Positions 10,422 through 21,400 of a stretch of DNA of 64,000 nucleotides are shown here, in pieces. The DNA is taken from positions 1,163,501 through 1,227,500 of the forward strand of contig JAJTWR010000299.1 in NCBI GenBank assembly GCA_021613335.1, read 5' to 3'. Position numbers and translations under genes: made by a program. Positions within the stretch are counted from its first letter, which is position 1, and each line of letters begins with the position of its first letter. Source of the DNA: Whitmania pigra. Its lineage: Eukaryota > Annelida > Clitellata > Hirudinida > Haemopidae. The notes beneath the pieces were generated by a model that was not told the origin of the DNA, did not search any database, and saw only the letters and a program-made list of their open reading frames with translations.

Positions 10422-13400
10422 ATGATGATGATGATGATAATGATAATGATGATGATAATTAATGTCCTTAATGCTTGAGTCACAATCAGTTGGGTTTTTT
10501 TTTTTTATAGACTGCCCAAACCTCAGCCTCCCGACATGTTCCTGATTCCAAAAGTTCTCATTGATGCTGCTGCCATCTCTATAGTAACATTCACCATCAA
10601 TATCTCCATGGCGAAGATGTTTTCAGTCAAACATGGATACAAGCTCGATTCAAACCAGGTTAATTTGATTTGTTAAGAATGATCTGTTGAGAATCATTAG
10701 GAATAAAATGTAGATTTAATAATAATAATATTAACATGTGATGTTATAAACATTGTGATGATTTAATTAGTCTTATGTATGATTGATTGTTTGAGCTGAA
10801 GCACTTGTTTTTTTGGTGGCTAAGGTTCAAAGCATTTTGTACGTAATGGAAACAAAATGGAGTAGTAGGGAAATGTGTGCTATCATGAGACTTCCACTTT
10901 ATGTCCTGCATTAAATATTGCTTAATATGATCATTATCATCATCATCATCACTAGCACCATCATCATCATCATTATTATTATGAAAATGAAAGGAAACTG
11001 AGGTTGCTTGTAATTTCCTATGGCAAATTGCTTTGATATTTCAACATTTTTGTGCCAGTCAATCTATTTGTTCACTAATGCATCAAATGTGAATTAAATA
11101 GTTGATTGGCATCTTGTGGTTAATAAGAATAATTATGAAGTTGGTTGAAGATCAACTAATTTGATCTATTTGATGGATAACTCACATGATGCTATTATAA
11201 AAGAACAAATGAAGCTTAATATTAAGACTAATATCTTATTCTGTCTCTTGGCATGTTATCCGAGCATGAATTATTATAATATAAATGGCAAACCGTTACT
11301 TATGGATGCACGATGAGCTGGATGTTAAATTAACGCATGACGAACTCCATTGTCGTTGGCAATAAATTTAATTATCAAAAATATGTGATGCTAAACTAAC
11401 ACCTGCTACAATAAGTTCAAGGTGAGGTATTAAAAAAATTGACAACTTAATATATTACCGACATTTATGAAACCTTTGAACAAAAAAATCTAGAGTTAAA
11501 ATTATGTTAAGTTATTAAATTTGACTTCATTGAATAAGATAAAATTCTATTAAAAACACATGAACAAGTCTCTTTACTCTGCTTAAAACTTGTAGGAGCT
11601 TGTGGCTTATGGAATGACAAACATGATTGGTTCATGTTTCAATTCCTATGTCAGTACAGCCTCCCTATCAAGGACACTTGTTCAAGAATCAACAGGAGGT
11701 AAAACACAGGTATTCACTTATGTTCCATAAATTGTTGTTTTTGTTGTTATTATTATTATTATTAAAATATTTATATTTTTTATTTATACTTGCTAATTTA
11801 TGGTTATATTATTCCTTATTGTTTAATTCCACATGATCACATCCAGGTTGCAAGTCTGGTTGCTTCAATGTTGTTGTTGGTTGTCCTGTTGTTTGTAGGT
11901 CCTCTTTTTAGAGATTTGCCAAATGTGAGTTTTCTTCAATGATTTGTTTCTCATTTATAAACTTGTTTAAACTCAACTTCACCTTGGCTTGCAGTGCATT
12001 CTAGCAGCTGTGATTATTGTTAACTTGAGAGGAATATTCATGCAAGTCATGGACATAAGATATCTCAAAAGAATTTCAACTTCAGATATGGTTGGTTTTG
12101 AGCTCGTTGGCAAGAATTTTTGTTGCAGTGCAGCATTCATGTTTTTTCATTTTCAGTTGACCTGGGTGGTGACATGCATCGCTGTCATTCTGACCGACGT
12201 AGACCTCGGTCTTGTGATCGGTCTCTCGTTTTCTTTCCTTACGGTCGTAATACGAAATCAGACGTAAGATGCGTTGCTATCCTAAGCTGAATAATGCTTA
12301 CTTACAAAGACCTTATTACACAAACTTGGTTGAATTTTTATTTTATTTCAAGGCCCAAAGTGCACGAACTGGGGAACGTTCCTGGCACGGAATTGTACGA
12401 AGACATCAAAGACTACAAGAAGGTTAGTAAAGCTTAATTTTATTCAACATCCTTCTTGGAAAAGATCATATTGAGATATTTAAAGGTTATGCTAACCAAA
12501 AATAATTTTGGAGTTTGTATCTTATTTTATCTTTAAAATCATCAAATATGTCGTTTTGTGTCTTGTATTGATTTTTTTTAGTGATAGATTTTTGGTGATT
12601 CTTGTGTAACATCTGCTTGCAGGCAATTGAAATTGATAGGATAAAGATATTTTCTCTCGATACATCCCTATTCTATGCAAATGCTGAGCATTTTCAAACG
12701 ACAATCCTTGAAAGCATACTTGCCATTGACAACAACGAAATCAAATTGAGACATGTAAAAGTTGTGCCGAGAGAAGAAGAGAATGTAAGATCTCTTTTAA
12801 TGGACAAAAGAATTGGTCCGACTGAATCATTTCTTAAATGACATGGGTTGTAATGTTTTAGGATGTCATGATGGACAAAGATGCACAAGAGGAGAGTGTT
12901 GAGATTCAATCGTTTGACATCATCATTGATTGCAGTCGTATGTCATTTGTGGATGATGTTGGAATAAAGGCCCTGAACATAGTTTGTACCCCTCTTAAAC
13001 ATTCCATGTTATTCTACTTTTATTTGAAAGTTATAATTTGATTTTATTCATTTTTCATTTAAGATTGCAATTGAGTCCATGAAGAGGAATGTGAAGATGT
13101 CACTGACTCATTGCAGTAGTGAGTGATTCATTTTTTATTACAAAATCAATTGATATGTTGAGAGTTTGATTGTTGAAAGCAATTGTTGGTGAAAGTTGGC
13201 TCAAAGTCTTTGTGTGGCATGTTTGCAACCCAGCTCACACCGCCTCAAAGTGCCTAAGTGGCCCATGCTTGCTCTTATGTTGCAGTATAAATGCAACTAT
13301 TGCTTATTATTACTTGTTTTCTTTTCCATCATCATCATCATTGAAATTATCATGTAATGCCTCTAAGCTGTTAGTCCATTAAGTTGCCATATAAACTGTA

Positions 13401-13574
13401 GTCTTCTGTTTATTAACTGACTTCTGTCCTTCAGGTGGGCTCAACCACACACTGAGGAAAGCCATGGAACTGAAGAAGTTAGTTAAATGTCAGATATTCT
13501 GCACGAATCATGATGCCGTGAAATGCTTCTCGAGCTGTCATCGCGAAGAATCACAACAATCTCCCACACTATGA
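8301..13574 (+). CDS. SLC26: SLC26-family anion transporter (SulP fold plus STAS domain)
   Basis: Multi-pass membrane exchanger or channel of the SLC26 family; members move sulfate, chloride, bicarbonate, oxalate or iodide. Exons: 8301-8667, 8727-8837, 8959-9176, 9364-9528, 9947-10102, 10270-10358, 10511-10658, 11596-11709, 11847-11924, 11995-12090, 12157-12263, 12353-12422, 12623-12784, 12862-12981, 13064-13118, 13435-13574. All junctions are GT-AG and the frame closes to 731 residues, the usual size. The family signature [10 protein letters not shown] is at 151-160. Two N-glycosylation sequons (N184, N195) lie in the loop after it, where relatives are glycosylated. The C-terminal STAS domain spans about 550-725, with [21 protein letters not shown]. 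The protein ends SPTL, so the class I PDZ tail of SLC26A3/A6 is absent. Which human paralogue is closest, and the substrate, cannot be settled by eye. Confidence 0.94.
9841..9875. repeat. ATT microsatellite in SLC26 intron 4
   Basis: A short run of ATT/TTA units inside the 418-bp intron 9529-9946. Nothing else is recognisable in that intron. Confidence 0.7.
10365..10460. repeat. GAT/GGT microsatellite in SLC26 intron 6
   Basis: Interrupted ATG/GGT trinucleotide repeat beginning a few bases after the exon 6 donor and filling most of the 152-bp intron 10359-10510. A poly-T tract precedes the acceptor. Confidence 0.85.
10659..11595 (+). other. SLC26 intron 7 (937 bp), no gene seen
   Basis: The longest intron of the gene. 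AT-rich, with a short ATC/ATT repeat around 10930-10985. No open frame, transposon signature or RNA gene recognised. Confidence 0.6.
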
Positions 13575-14352
13575 AGTCTTTCAAATCTGGAGTTGTGTTG
13601 TCTCTTTTCATTCATACTTTTGTTGGATACAGACTGCATGCTTTAGTTATTGTATTATTGATTTTCCATTTCATTTTAAACCAGTTTTGTTTTCTAAATA
13701 CTTTGCAATGTGACTCCAAAAATGAAGTTGTGGTGATTTTCATTCGAACTCTTGCTAACATGTATGGGGGTTCAACGAGTAAAGGTGCCTTGACATGTAC
13801 AGAATCTAAGGTGTCAGGTTAACCAGTAAATCATGTGAGCATAATTTGCATATGGTCATATAGTTTGAATGTAATGTGTTCAATCGAATTTTTTCACTCT
13901 TTATTTCAAATTCAATGTGGACATGTAATTCATTTAATCACGGTATCCATGATCTGAAACTTGAAGTTAGTGAAGCCATATCATTTGATAATTATTTTGA
14001 TCTTCAACTTGGGTGTTCATTCCACCTTTTTAAACTTGCATGATGCATTTTAGTTTGGGGTGAAGAATTTAACCTTTTAGCTCCGTGACGTGCAGACGTG
14101 AAACTAAATAGAATGTGTCTATGCCATACATTTTAACACCAAAATATGCAGTTTGAACTATTTTTTACAAACATATCATTTGTTATGAGCAAAAATCGTT
14201 ATGCTCGAGGAATGTCGGGATGTAAAAGGTTATGCTGTTCTGTAATATTTCAATGTTTATTGTGACTAATTTCAGCAACTCTACTTCATAATTATATTTG
14301 TAACATGTGATGGAAGTTGCGTGATGCAAAAGCTAACATCATGAAGTTGTGC
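13575..14352. other. Convergent 3' ends of the SLC26 and membrane-protein genes
   Basis: 778 bp between the SLC26 stop and the stop of the minus-strand gene. A minus-strand AATAAA (plus TTTATT at 14256-14261) lies 92 bp past the latter's stop. For SLC26 no perfect AATAAA is seen before 14352; an ATTAAA variant occurs near 14361, which would make the two 3' untranslated regions overlap. Confidence 0.45.
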
Positions 14353-15727
14353 TCAGAACATTAAACTGAGAGCGATGTACGCCACAATGAAAAAGAGCAG
14401 TACTTTTTTTGATGCGATCTTTGACACTTCGAAATGACATTTGAGGTCACTTCTGATCAGTTCCAGGGCTGCCATTACGCACGTGCAGACATCGCCACCG
14501 AAAAAGGCAAGGTCTCGAGTAATCTGAAACATAAACCCTTGGCGGAAGAAGATGTTCGAAACAAACTGATCCTTCGCAGCTGTGATGATGTGGAACAGTG
14601 CTGTCGTGAGCATGAGCAACAGGTGCTCTGTGTTTGGTGGATTGTCAGAATTCATGTTCGCCAGCATGAGGCCTGAGGAAATCAATTCTGTGAATGCAAA
14701 AATTGATTGGTGGGCCAGCTGTTTGTAGAAACGATCATTAAACGCATTGAAGTATATCCACCAGGAATAATAATGGGAATAGAAGCAGCCTAGAAATGAC
14801 AGGAGCATGGTTGTTCTCAGCTTGTGACTAATGAACAACTCCAAAATGAATTTTGAACTTTCGTAGATAAAAATAAAAAATGAGATTGTTATGGACCATA
14901 TTGCCAATGATTCCAAATTGCAATTGAAGTACATGTTTTTGTATCCGGAATATCTACTCTCATAGGAACCTGTAAATTATAGTAAACTCTGCAACTGTTT
15001 TTTTAAAGCGTCTATAAATTCACTATAAACCAATTAACTTACAATTAATTGTTACTATTATAACCCTCAATTACAGCTTAATTATCAACCAACCTTTAAA
15101 GTAACCATCCCAACAACTACACATACAAATATCTTCATTGACTTCTCGTGGTTTTACCCAAAATCTAAATTTGTTAAAAGCTGAGTCACTTTATGGTTTT
15201 CATGGTGGTAAAAAAATTGGCTTCAAACTTGTAGAGAAACCCAAAATGTAATACAGGAATAAATATTAAGATGAGGCAGCCTGAGGAACACATAATTTTG
15301 CAACATTAACGATTATTTAAAAAATTTTGTTTAACTGACAAATCACATTAATAAAAATTTTCTAACAAAGTGGCTGAATGTCTATGTCAATATCCGCAAA
15401 AATGCTATGATTTGTGTCTGTTAGAGACATTCCATATTTTAGCACTTAATCAAAGTCTGATTTCTCGCTTATATTTCAAATGGCTTAAATTAAAAGCTGT
15501 TGCTGACGTCTGTTACGACTAAATCTGTTACCCCAATTTATACCATCAGCATTATAGCAATCAATTATCCTGACGGATAGTCACACCATCAAAATTAAAC
15601 ATATATCAAAAATAATTAACGAATAAACTATTAAATGATTATGAGAAATACCTGAGTGCAACTTACAGGTTATTTTGAGACCTATGCCATTTTCAATAGC
15701 TAACCATTTCATACGTTTGAAAACCAT
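14353..15727 (-). CDS. Uncharacterised multi-pass membrane protein, 230 residues
   Basis: I do not recognise the family. Two exons: 15727-15652, starting ATG in a good context (AAGATGG) and ending in a GTATTT donor, and 14969-14353, after a TTACAG acceptor. The frame joins cleanly through a split Gly codon. Hydrophobic segments lie at roughly 47-72, 78-99, 115-131 and 142-157, with a last one (215-230) at the very C-terminus. Striking aromatic and polar motifs look family-conserved: SRYSGYKNMYFN near the N-terminus, YSHYYSWWIYFNAFNDRFYK after the second hydrophobic segment, and AKDQFVSN before the last third. No signal peptide is evident, so a type with cytosolic N-terminus is plausible. A candidate polyadenylation hexamer lies 92 bp downstream. 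Its long intact frame and proper splice sites argue that it is a real gene. Confidence 0.72.
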
Positions 15728-16440
15728 CTTTGATTATGTTGGTAATTTTTCTAGATTTCTAGACATTCTAAATAAATTTTTACATTTTTCGTTATCTCGA
15801 CCAATATGTTAAAAAATGTTGCTAGTGGTGGTTTGAGAAAAAGCAGCTTTGCTGATAACGCGCGGCGAACGTCTACTGGCTGCTAATTAAACCAATGTTT
15901 ATTTTATTGATGTCATCTTGCCAAAAGCATTACTGTAAAAGAAATGTTTCAACTGCTTAAATGCGATGCGAAATTGCTGTAATCCGTTGTGGCGTCACAT
16001 TAATAAGCTAACGTATTTCCTTACATTCCATCAAATTGGACTTTCTAGCAATTTGGAACAGAATTTTTTAGCAGCAGGTTCAAATGAAAAATGAAAAATT
16101 GTATCAAACATTTAACTATGAACATGGTACTAATCCGTATTCAATCATAGATTAACAGAAAACATTATCATCCACCATCAACCGCAGTCAAGGTTTATTC
16201 AAAGATTGGTTTCAAATATATAAGATTATTATCACTCATTCTCACTTCTATTCCGTCTGCAGACACTTATATAATTTTAAAAGACAAGTCTTTAGCAAAA
16301 TCATGATTGTTATAAAACATGATTAATTACTTTAATTATTTGCTTTTCCTATTGTAACAGTTACATTAATCAATTAATTAATAAACTCACGTTAACACCT
16401 ATCAATTTTGTTTTGAAATTTAATATGATTTTGAAGATTT
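15728..16440. other. Intergenic region upstream of the membrane-protein gene
   Basis: AT-rich sequence with no open frame or transposon signature that I can support. It should contain the promoter of the minus-strand gene starting at 15727. Confidence 0.5.
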
Positions 16441-16459
16441 ACATTCAATTTATTTATTT

Positions 16460-17365
16460 TCAATTATTTCAAGCTTGCCTACCAATTACAGACCCATCTC
16501 CAACCTTTCTACCATGTCAAAACTGCTAGAAAGACTCATTCTCTCCAGAATCCGACCTCATATCACAGCATCCTCTAACTTCTCATCTCTCCAATCTGCC
16601 TACAGACCTGGTTTCTCCACAGAAAAAGCCCTTTCACACATCTTCAACAATCTCACCGACATCTGTGGCAAGGGCAATTGCGCTGTGGTGGCACCCTCCT
16701 TCCTTCCTCTACTACCCTCAAGCTCCTCGGTGTTATTTTTGATTCACACCTCACCTTTAAAGAACATTCCGCTTCTATTATTAAATCCTGCAATCATCTC
16801 ATCTGGACTATCCGGCACATCCGTCCTCTACTTTCCGTTGATATAACTTCCGCCCTTGCACTATTGTAACTCTCTTCTTTATGGCACATCTGCTTCTTTA
16901 ATTCAATCTTTGCAACGCGTCCAAAACAAGCTTGCCAAGCTCGTTCTCCTCAACTCTACCCTCAATAGCATGGACCGTCTGAAGAAATTGCACTGGCTGC
17001 CGATCCATAGTCGTATCACTTTCAAAATTTCCCTCATGAAATATCACACTTTAGCAACATCCACTCCATCTTACCTTCATCATCTACTAGATCACCGCCA
17101 AACATCTGGTCTTCGTTCATCGTCAGCCACTCAACTTCACCAACCGGTACACAAATCATCCCTCCCAAACAGAGGCTTCTCGTACGCCTCTCCAGCTGTC
17201 TGGAACAGACTTCCTCCTAACGTCAGAGCCCAGCCATCCCTGGAACTCTTCAAACGCCACCCATCTCTTCAGGACTTCATGGGACAGCGAAGACACAAGG
17301 CGCCTCTGACGCTATGCACATGGCGCTTTATAAATTTATTATTATTATTATTATTATTATTTCGA
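16460..17365 (+). pseudogene. L2/CR1-like LINE 3' fragment with internal deletion
   Basis: Starts with the reverse-transcriptase motif NYRPISNLSTMSKLLERL and SAYRPGFSTEKAL (16475-16675). It then jumps, after a deletion of the catalytic core, to LKLLGVIFDSHLTFKEHS and HYCNSLLYG. It runs on in another frame through RLKKLHWLPIHSRITFK and AVWNRLPPNVRAQPSLELFK to the natural C-terminal end near 17280. The 3' tail, GCGCCTCTGACGCTATGCA followed by a GCGCTTTATAAAT block and ATT repeats (17300-17362), is the same as the tail of the SINE copies at 40034 and 61545. Two frame breaks and the deletion make it dead. Confidence 0.82.
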
Positions 17366-17385
17366 GAGGGGGTTGAACCCGTTAT

Positions 17386-17587
17386 CAGGGACGTAATTTG
17401 GGGGGCAGGGGGTAACGGCCCTCTGACTAAAGACTTAAGACTAGTCGCAAAAAAAGTCATCTCCTCATGTTTGATGAGGGTCCCCCCCCTTGAATTTTGG
17501 CTAGAAGCAAAAAAAAAAAGGTTGATACCTCAAGATTTTGAAGGTTTGCCCCTTAGGTTTATTGAAAAAGCTGAAATAACGTCCCTG
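17386..17587. mobile_element. Small inverted-repeat element (MITE-like), about 202 bp
   Basis: Begins CAGGGACGTAATTT and ends AAATAACGTCCCTG, a 14-bp terminal inverted repeat with one mismatch. The interior has poly-G and poly-C runs and no meaningful coding sequence. No clear target duplication is seen on the flanks, so the superfamily is unassigned; CAGGG termini would suit a hAT-derived element. It sits just after the microsatellite tail of the LINE fragment. Confidence 0.6.
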
Positions 17588-18437
17588 ATTGCAATCAAAC
17601 GCTCAACTCGATGAGATTGCTTCTCATTAAATGTCCGCGACAATAGATGTCAATCATGGTTTTGTACAGAAATTTGTCACCGTGGAATGTCAGCTTGACC
17701 ATGGGCGTCATGTAATGGGCCTATTTTTTTGCTTTTTCATCTTGTCCTCAAAACATTTTTTTAGGAAGACAGTAAATAAATCCTTGCTTGGTTTCCCTGT
17801 CGAAAAAAAATGTAATGATCTAAATGTTGAAATTGACAGATAGCGGATATAGAATTTAATTCATTTCTAAACATTAAAAGTTTACAAATTTCTAATTAAA
17901 AATATTACACAGAAATAAACATTTTAAACGTTAAAAACCAAAATGATTTTTTATGAATTAAAAACTGAACTAGTTATCTAATAAACTAAATATTTTACCT
18001 CTCAAATGGCAGAGGACGGTAAATTTCTAAGCGTCTTTAGCGCTTGCAACTTCTATTCGCAAAGTTTGCTTTGTGGTTTGCGGCGTAGCTGTTATGCTCA
18101 TTTGGGGCATGGAGCTAGTCGAAAGAGTTAAATAATAGCTTAATTTACAACCTATTCAATCTTTAGCGATTGAAATTGGTAGCTCTTGATATCGCATGTT
18201 ATTGGACCTATGACCAGCGAGTTTATTGAAGTTGTAGGGGATGTTGATATCGCTACCATAGCCTGCCACCAGTTGCAACATGTTGAGCGATATCGATCAG
18301 ATGTAAAGGTGAATTTAGCGCCTGCATTTTTGACATTTGACACCATTTGGTTAGTTGCTTCAACTTGTAATTTTGAAGGTTTTGAGGTACGGAAATTCTA
18401 ATTGAAAAACTAATTTTTGTTATATAGCTGATTCGGT
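17588..18437. other. Region upstream of the DPY19 gene
   Basis: 850 bp without a supported gene. Around 18000-18110 it becomes GC-balanced, which may mark the promoter or 5' untranslated region. No TATA box stands out. Confidence 0.4.
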
Positions 18438-21400
18438 ATGGCTTTGCAAAAAAGCCTCAAGAAAAAGAAAAGTGATGCCACAAATGATAAGGCAAAATCT
18501 CTGGGAACATTTTCAAATTATGATGAAAAGATCACAGTTTGGAAAATAATTGGTCTGTTAGTGTGCATCTTATGTGGAGGAGGTTATACTTATGTTGTCT
18601 GCCAAATTCATGAGGCCAGGATGTTTTTCACTGGAATCATGGTACTATCAATTGTGATAAATTGATGTACATTTATTGAATTAAATGTTTCTATAACGCT
18701 GATTTTTTTTTTACTTATTCACTTGTAAATTTATGACCGCTTTGAAAAGCGATACTTCTTTTTATTTGGGTGTGTTCATTTTCAAGTTAAAAAGCAGAGA
18801 TTTTAGTTCATAACTGGTTGTTATGTCTGTTTGAGTTCTTTAGGCAATGCAATGCATTCAAGTGACTCTAATTATTGTGTTTTTGGGTATCTGGGCCCGA
18901 TTAACTTCTCTATGTTAAAAGCACACAAAATTGAATGTTGGGAAAGTTGATTTTTATTCAGGAATAAAAACTTAAAATATAAATGATAAATGTATAACTT
19001 AAAATATATAACTCTTTAATATAATATTTGACACACATCAATAATTAACGATGAAAGTGATGTGCTGTTTCTAAGCTTTTGTGATACTGCAGATTCTCTT
19101 CATTTTGTTTCGAGCAATTTTGTGTTAAGTTCATCAAAGACATAGCTGCTTTAAACTTTGAGGGAAACTCGAGAGCCAGGAGTAAAAATAATAAAAAAAC
19201 TTAATTTTTTCCCATCTGGGACTCATTATTGCATTTCATTAATGTTATTATATTTATAAGCTGTTTATGATAGCATATTTGTAAAAAAACATTCATCATA
19301 CTAAGTTAATATTATTATTGGTTAGTGTATTATTTAATTTTACTATCAATGGTTAAATAACTCTTGCTGATTGTTGTGGCTTGAACTGCAGACAATTTAC
19401 TAAGTCATTCACTGAATGCAAACCTGTTTGTTAAAAATTCATTTTATTAAAATTATTATTTGCTTTAAATGCTTTGTTACAGTATTTTAATTGTTGAACC
19501 ATTGTTTTTTGTTGCATTGAAGAATTTTTTTATGTTTAATGTGATTGTAATAAAGAATATTAGAGCCATTAACTAATTATTTCCATGTGCAACACTTATA
19601 CCAGTAAAAAGATTCCAATATTTATTTATATTTTTTATGAAAGTACTCTGTTTGATTCTCAGGAAGTTGAAAGAGAAATATCTTTTAGGACTGAGAATGG
19701 CTTGTATTACTCATACTACAAACAGCTCGTGCATGCACCCTCATTTTGGAGAGGTAAAATGGCTGCTTTAACTTAACTATAGTCTTTTTATTTACCATCT
19801 GACAGGGATTTGTTTACCATTACCTATGCAAAAGGATGTCCTTCCTCAAAATTTGAGGACACCAACCAATAGCATCAGCCCATACTATATTCCCAAGCAT
19901 TCAGAAACTTAAATTGTAAGTGTTTTAAGGACTCAGCACATTGATCTGTTTTGCCCCCTTGAATAACTGTTGATACCTCTTGACTTTTTTAATATGTATA
20001 ATGAAGAAGTTAGATTCAAATTTGGCCTTGGTAAAAAAAAGAAACAAAAAAAGGTCATTAGACAACATCCTTGGTGAAGTTTATGGCCATGGGGGACATG
20101 AACCCTCAGCTCTTGGGTAACAACCACAAACTGACAATATTCTGAATCCCTGTCATATGTTTTGTCAAATAAATTAAGTTAAAAATTATTTACTTTTAAA
20201 AGTAAATTAATTCTAGTTATTAATTGAAGTGTGAGAAAAGAAATTGTTTCCTCAGGACTGGTTGATTTGACACAAGACAAACTCACAGAGCATCCGAGCG
20301 TGATAAACATTCTGTCTCGAATGAACGTGTACCAAGAAGTTTTGCTTGCTGCTGCTTACAGATTCATTCCTTTTGTGTCTGTATGTTTACACAAATATTT
20401 CCACTTTCATTTTGGTTAATATAAGGTTATTTGTCACTGCAGACTCGAGACTATATTTATTCTGAACTATTTTGTTTGAATTCATTGACAAAGGAGCCTT
20501 ATGATCATTGATATAATAAATGTGCATTTGAATATGTTATTATCACTAAGGAACACAGTTGTCATCATCCTTGTTATTATTATTATTAATACATATTATT
20601 ATTATTATTATTATTATTATATTATTATTATTATTAATATTCAGTAACTAATAATATTATTAGTCAATAAATATAATTCCACAACTCGTTTTCAGTCAGT
20701 ATTGGAGCCAGTCTTCTTCTACATTTATTTTGTGTTTGCACTCCATGGTGTATTGGTGTGCTCGCTGTACTTGATGGCCTGGTTCATTTCGGGTACATGG
20801 CTTGCTGGGTGCATGACTGTGATATTCTACACAATCAACAGGTTTGGAAATTGGCTGATGTGTTTCACTCCTAATTTCTATATAGGATTGTTAAGCAGAA
20901 CTAATGACTTAACCTGTGTGGTCATCAATCTTGCAATTAATAGTGACTTGATGCTTATAAAAAATTAATTTCATGCAAAAGTTATTATTTATTAATTATA
21001 TATATTATTATGTAATTATAAATTATTATTATTATGTAATTATAAATTATTATTATTATTTGTCAAACTATCTTGTTAATGTTGTGCATTGCATGTGCTT
21101 AGGCTGCATAAGATTTGATCTTATTCATCATGCATTTAAAATAGAAATGGAAATGAACATAGCTGTGGAAATACCAATATTGAGTTTTTGAGAATCCTAT
21201 TGAAAATATGTTCTGCTTGGTTTGTAGCCCTGATGTGACAAGGGTGGAAACATACATGCCTCTCAGAGAAAATTTCTCTCTTCCATGTCTCTGGGTGCAA
21301 CTGTTCATCATCACTGTTTACTTCAAGTCTGATCTGCAGGAGAGATGTGCTGTGAGTAAGAATTCTAATGTCAATAATTTGAAAACTAAGCTCTTGAATA

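Noticed and set aside
12090..12156. Read-through between SLC26 exons 10 and 11
   Set aside because: The frame is open, but the added segment is absent from the family, and a GTTGGT donor and TTTTCAG acceptor bracket it.
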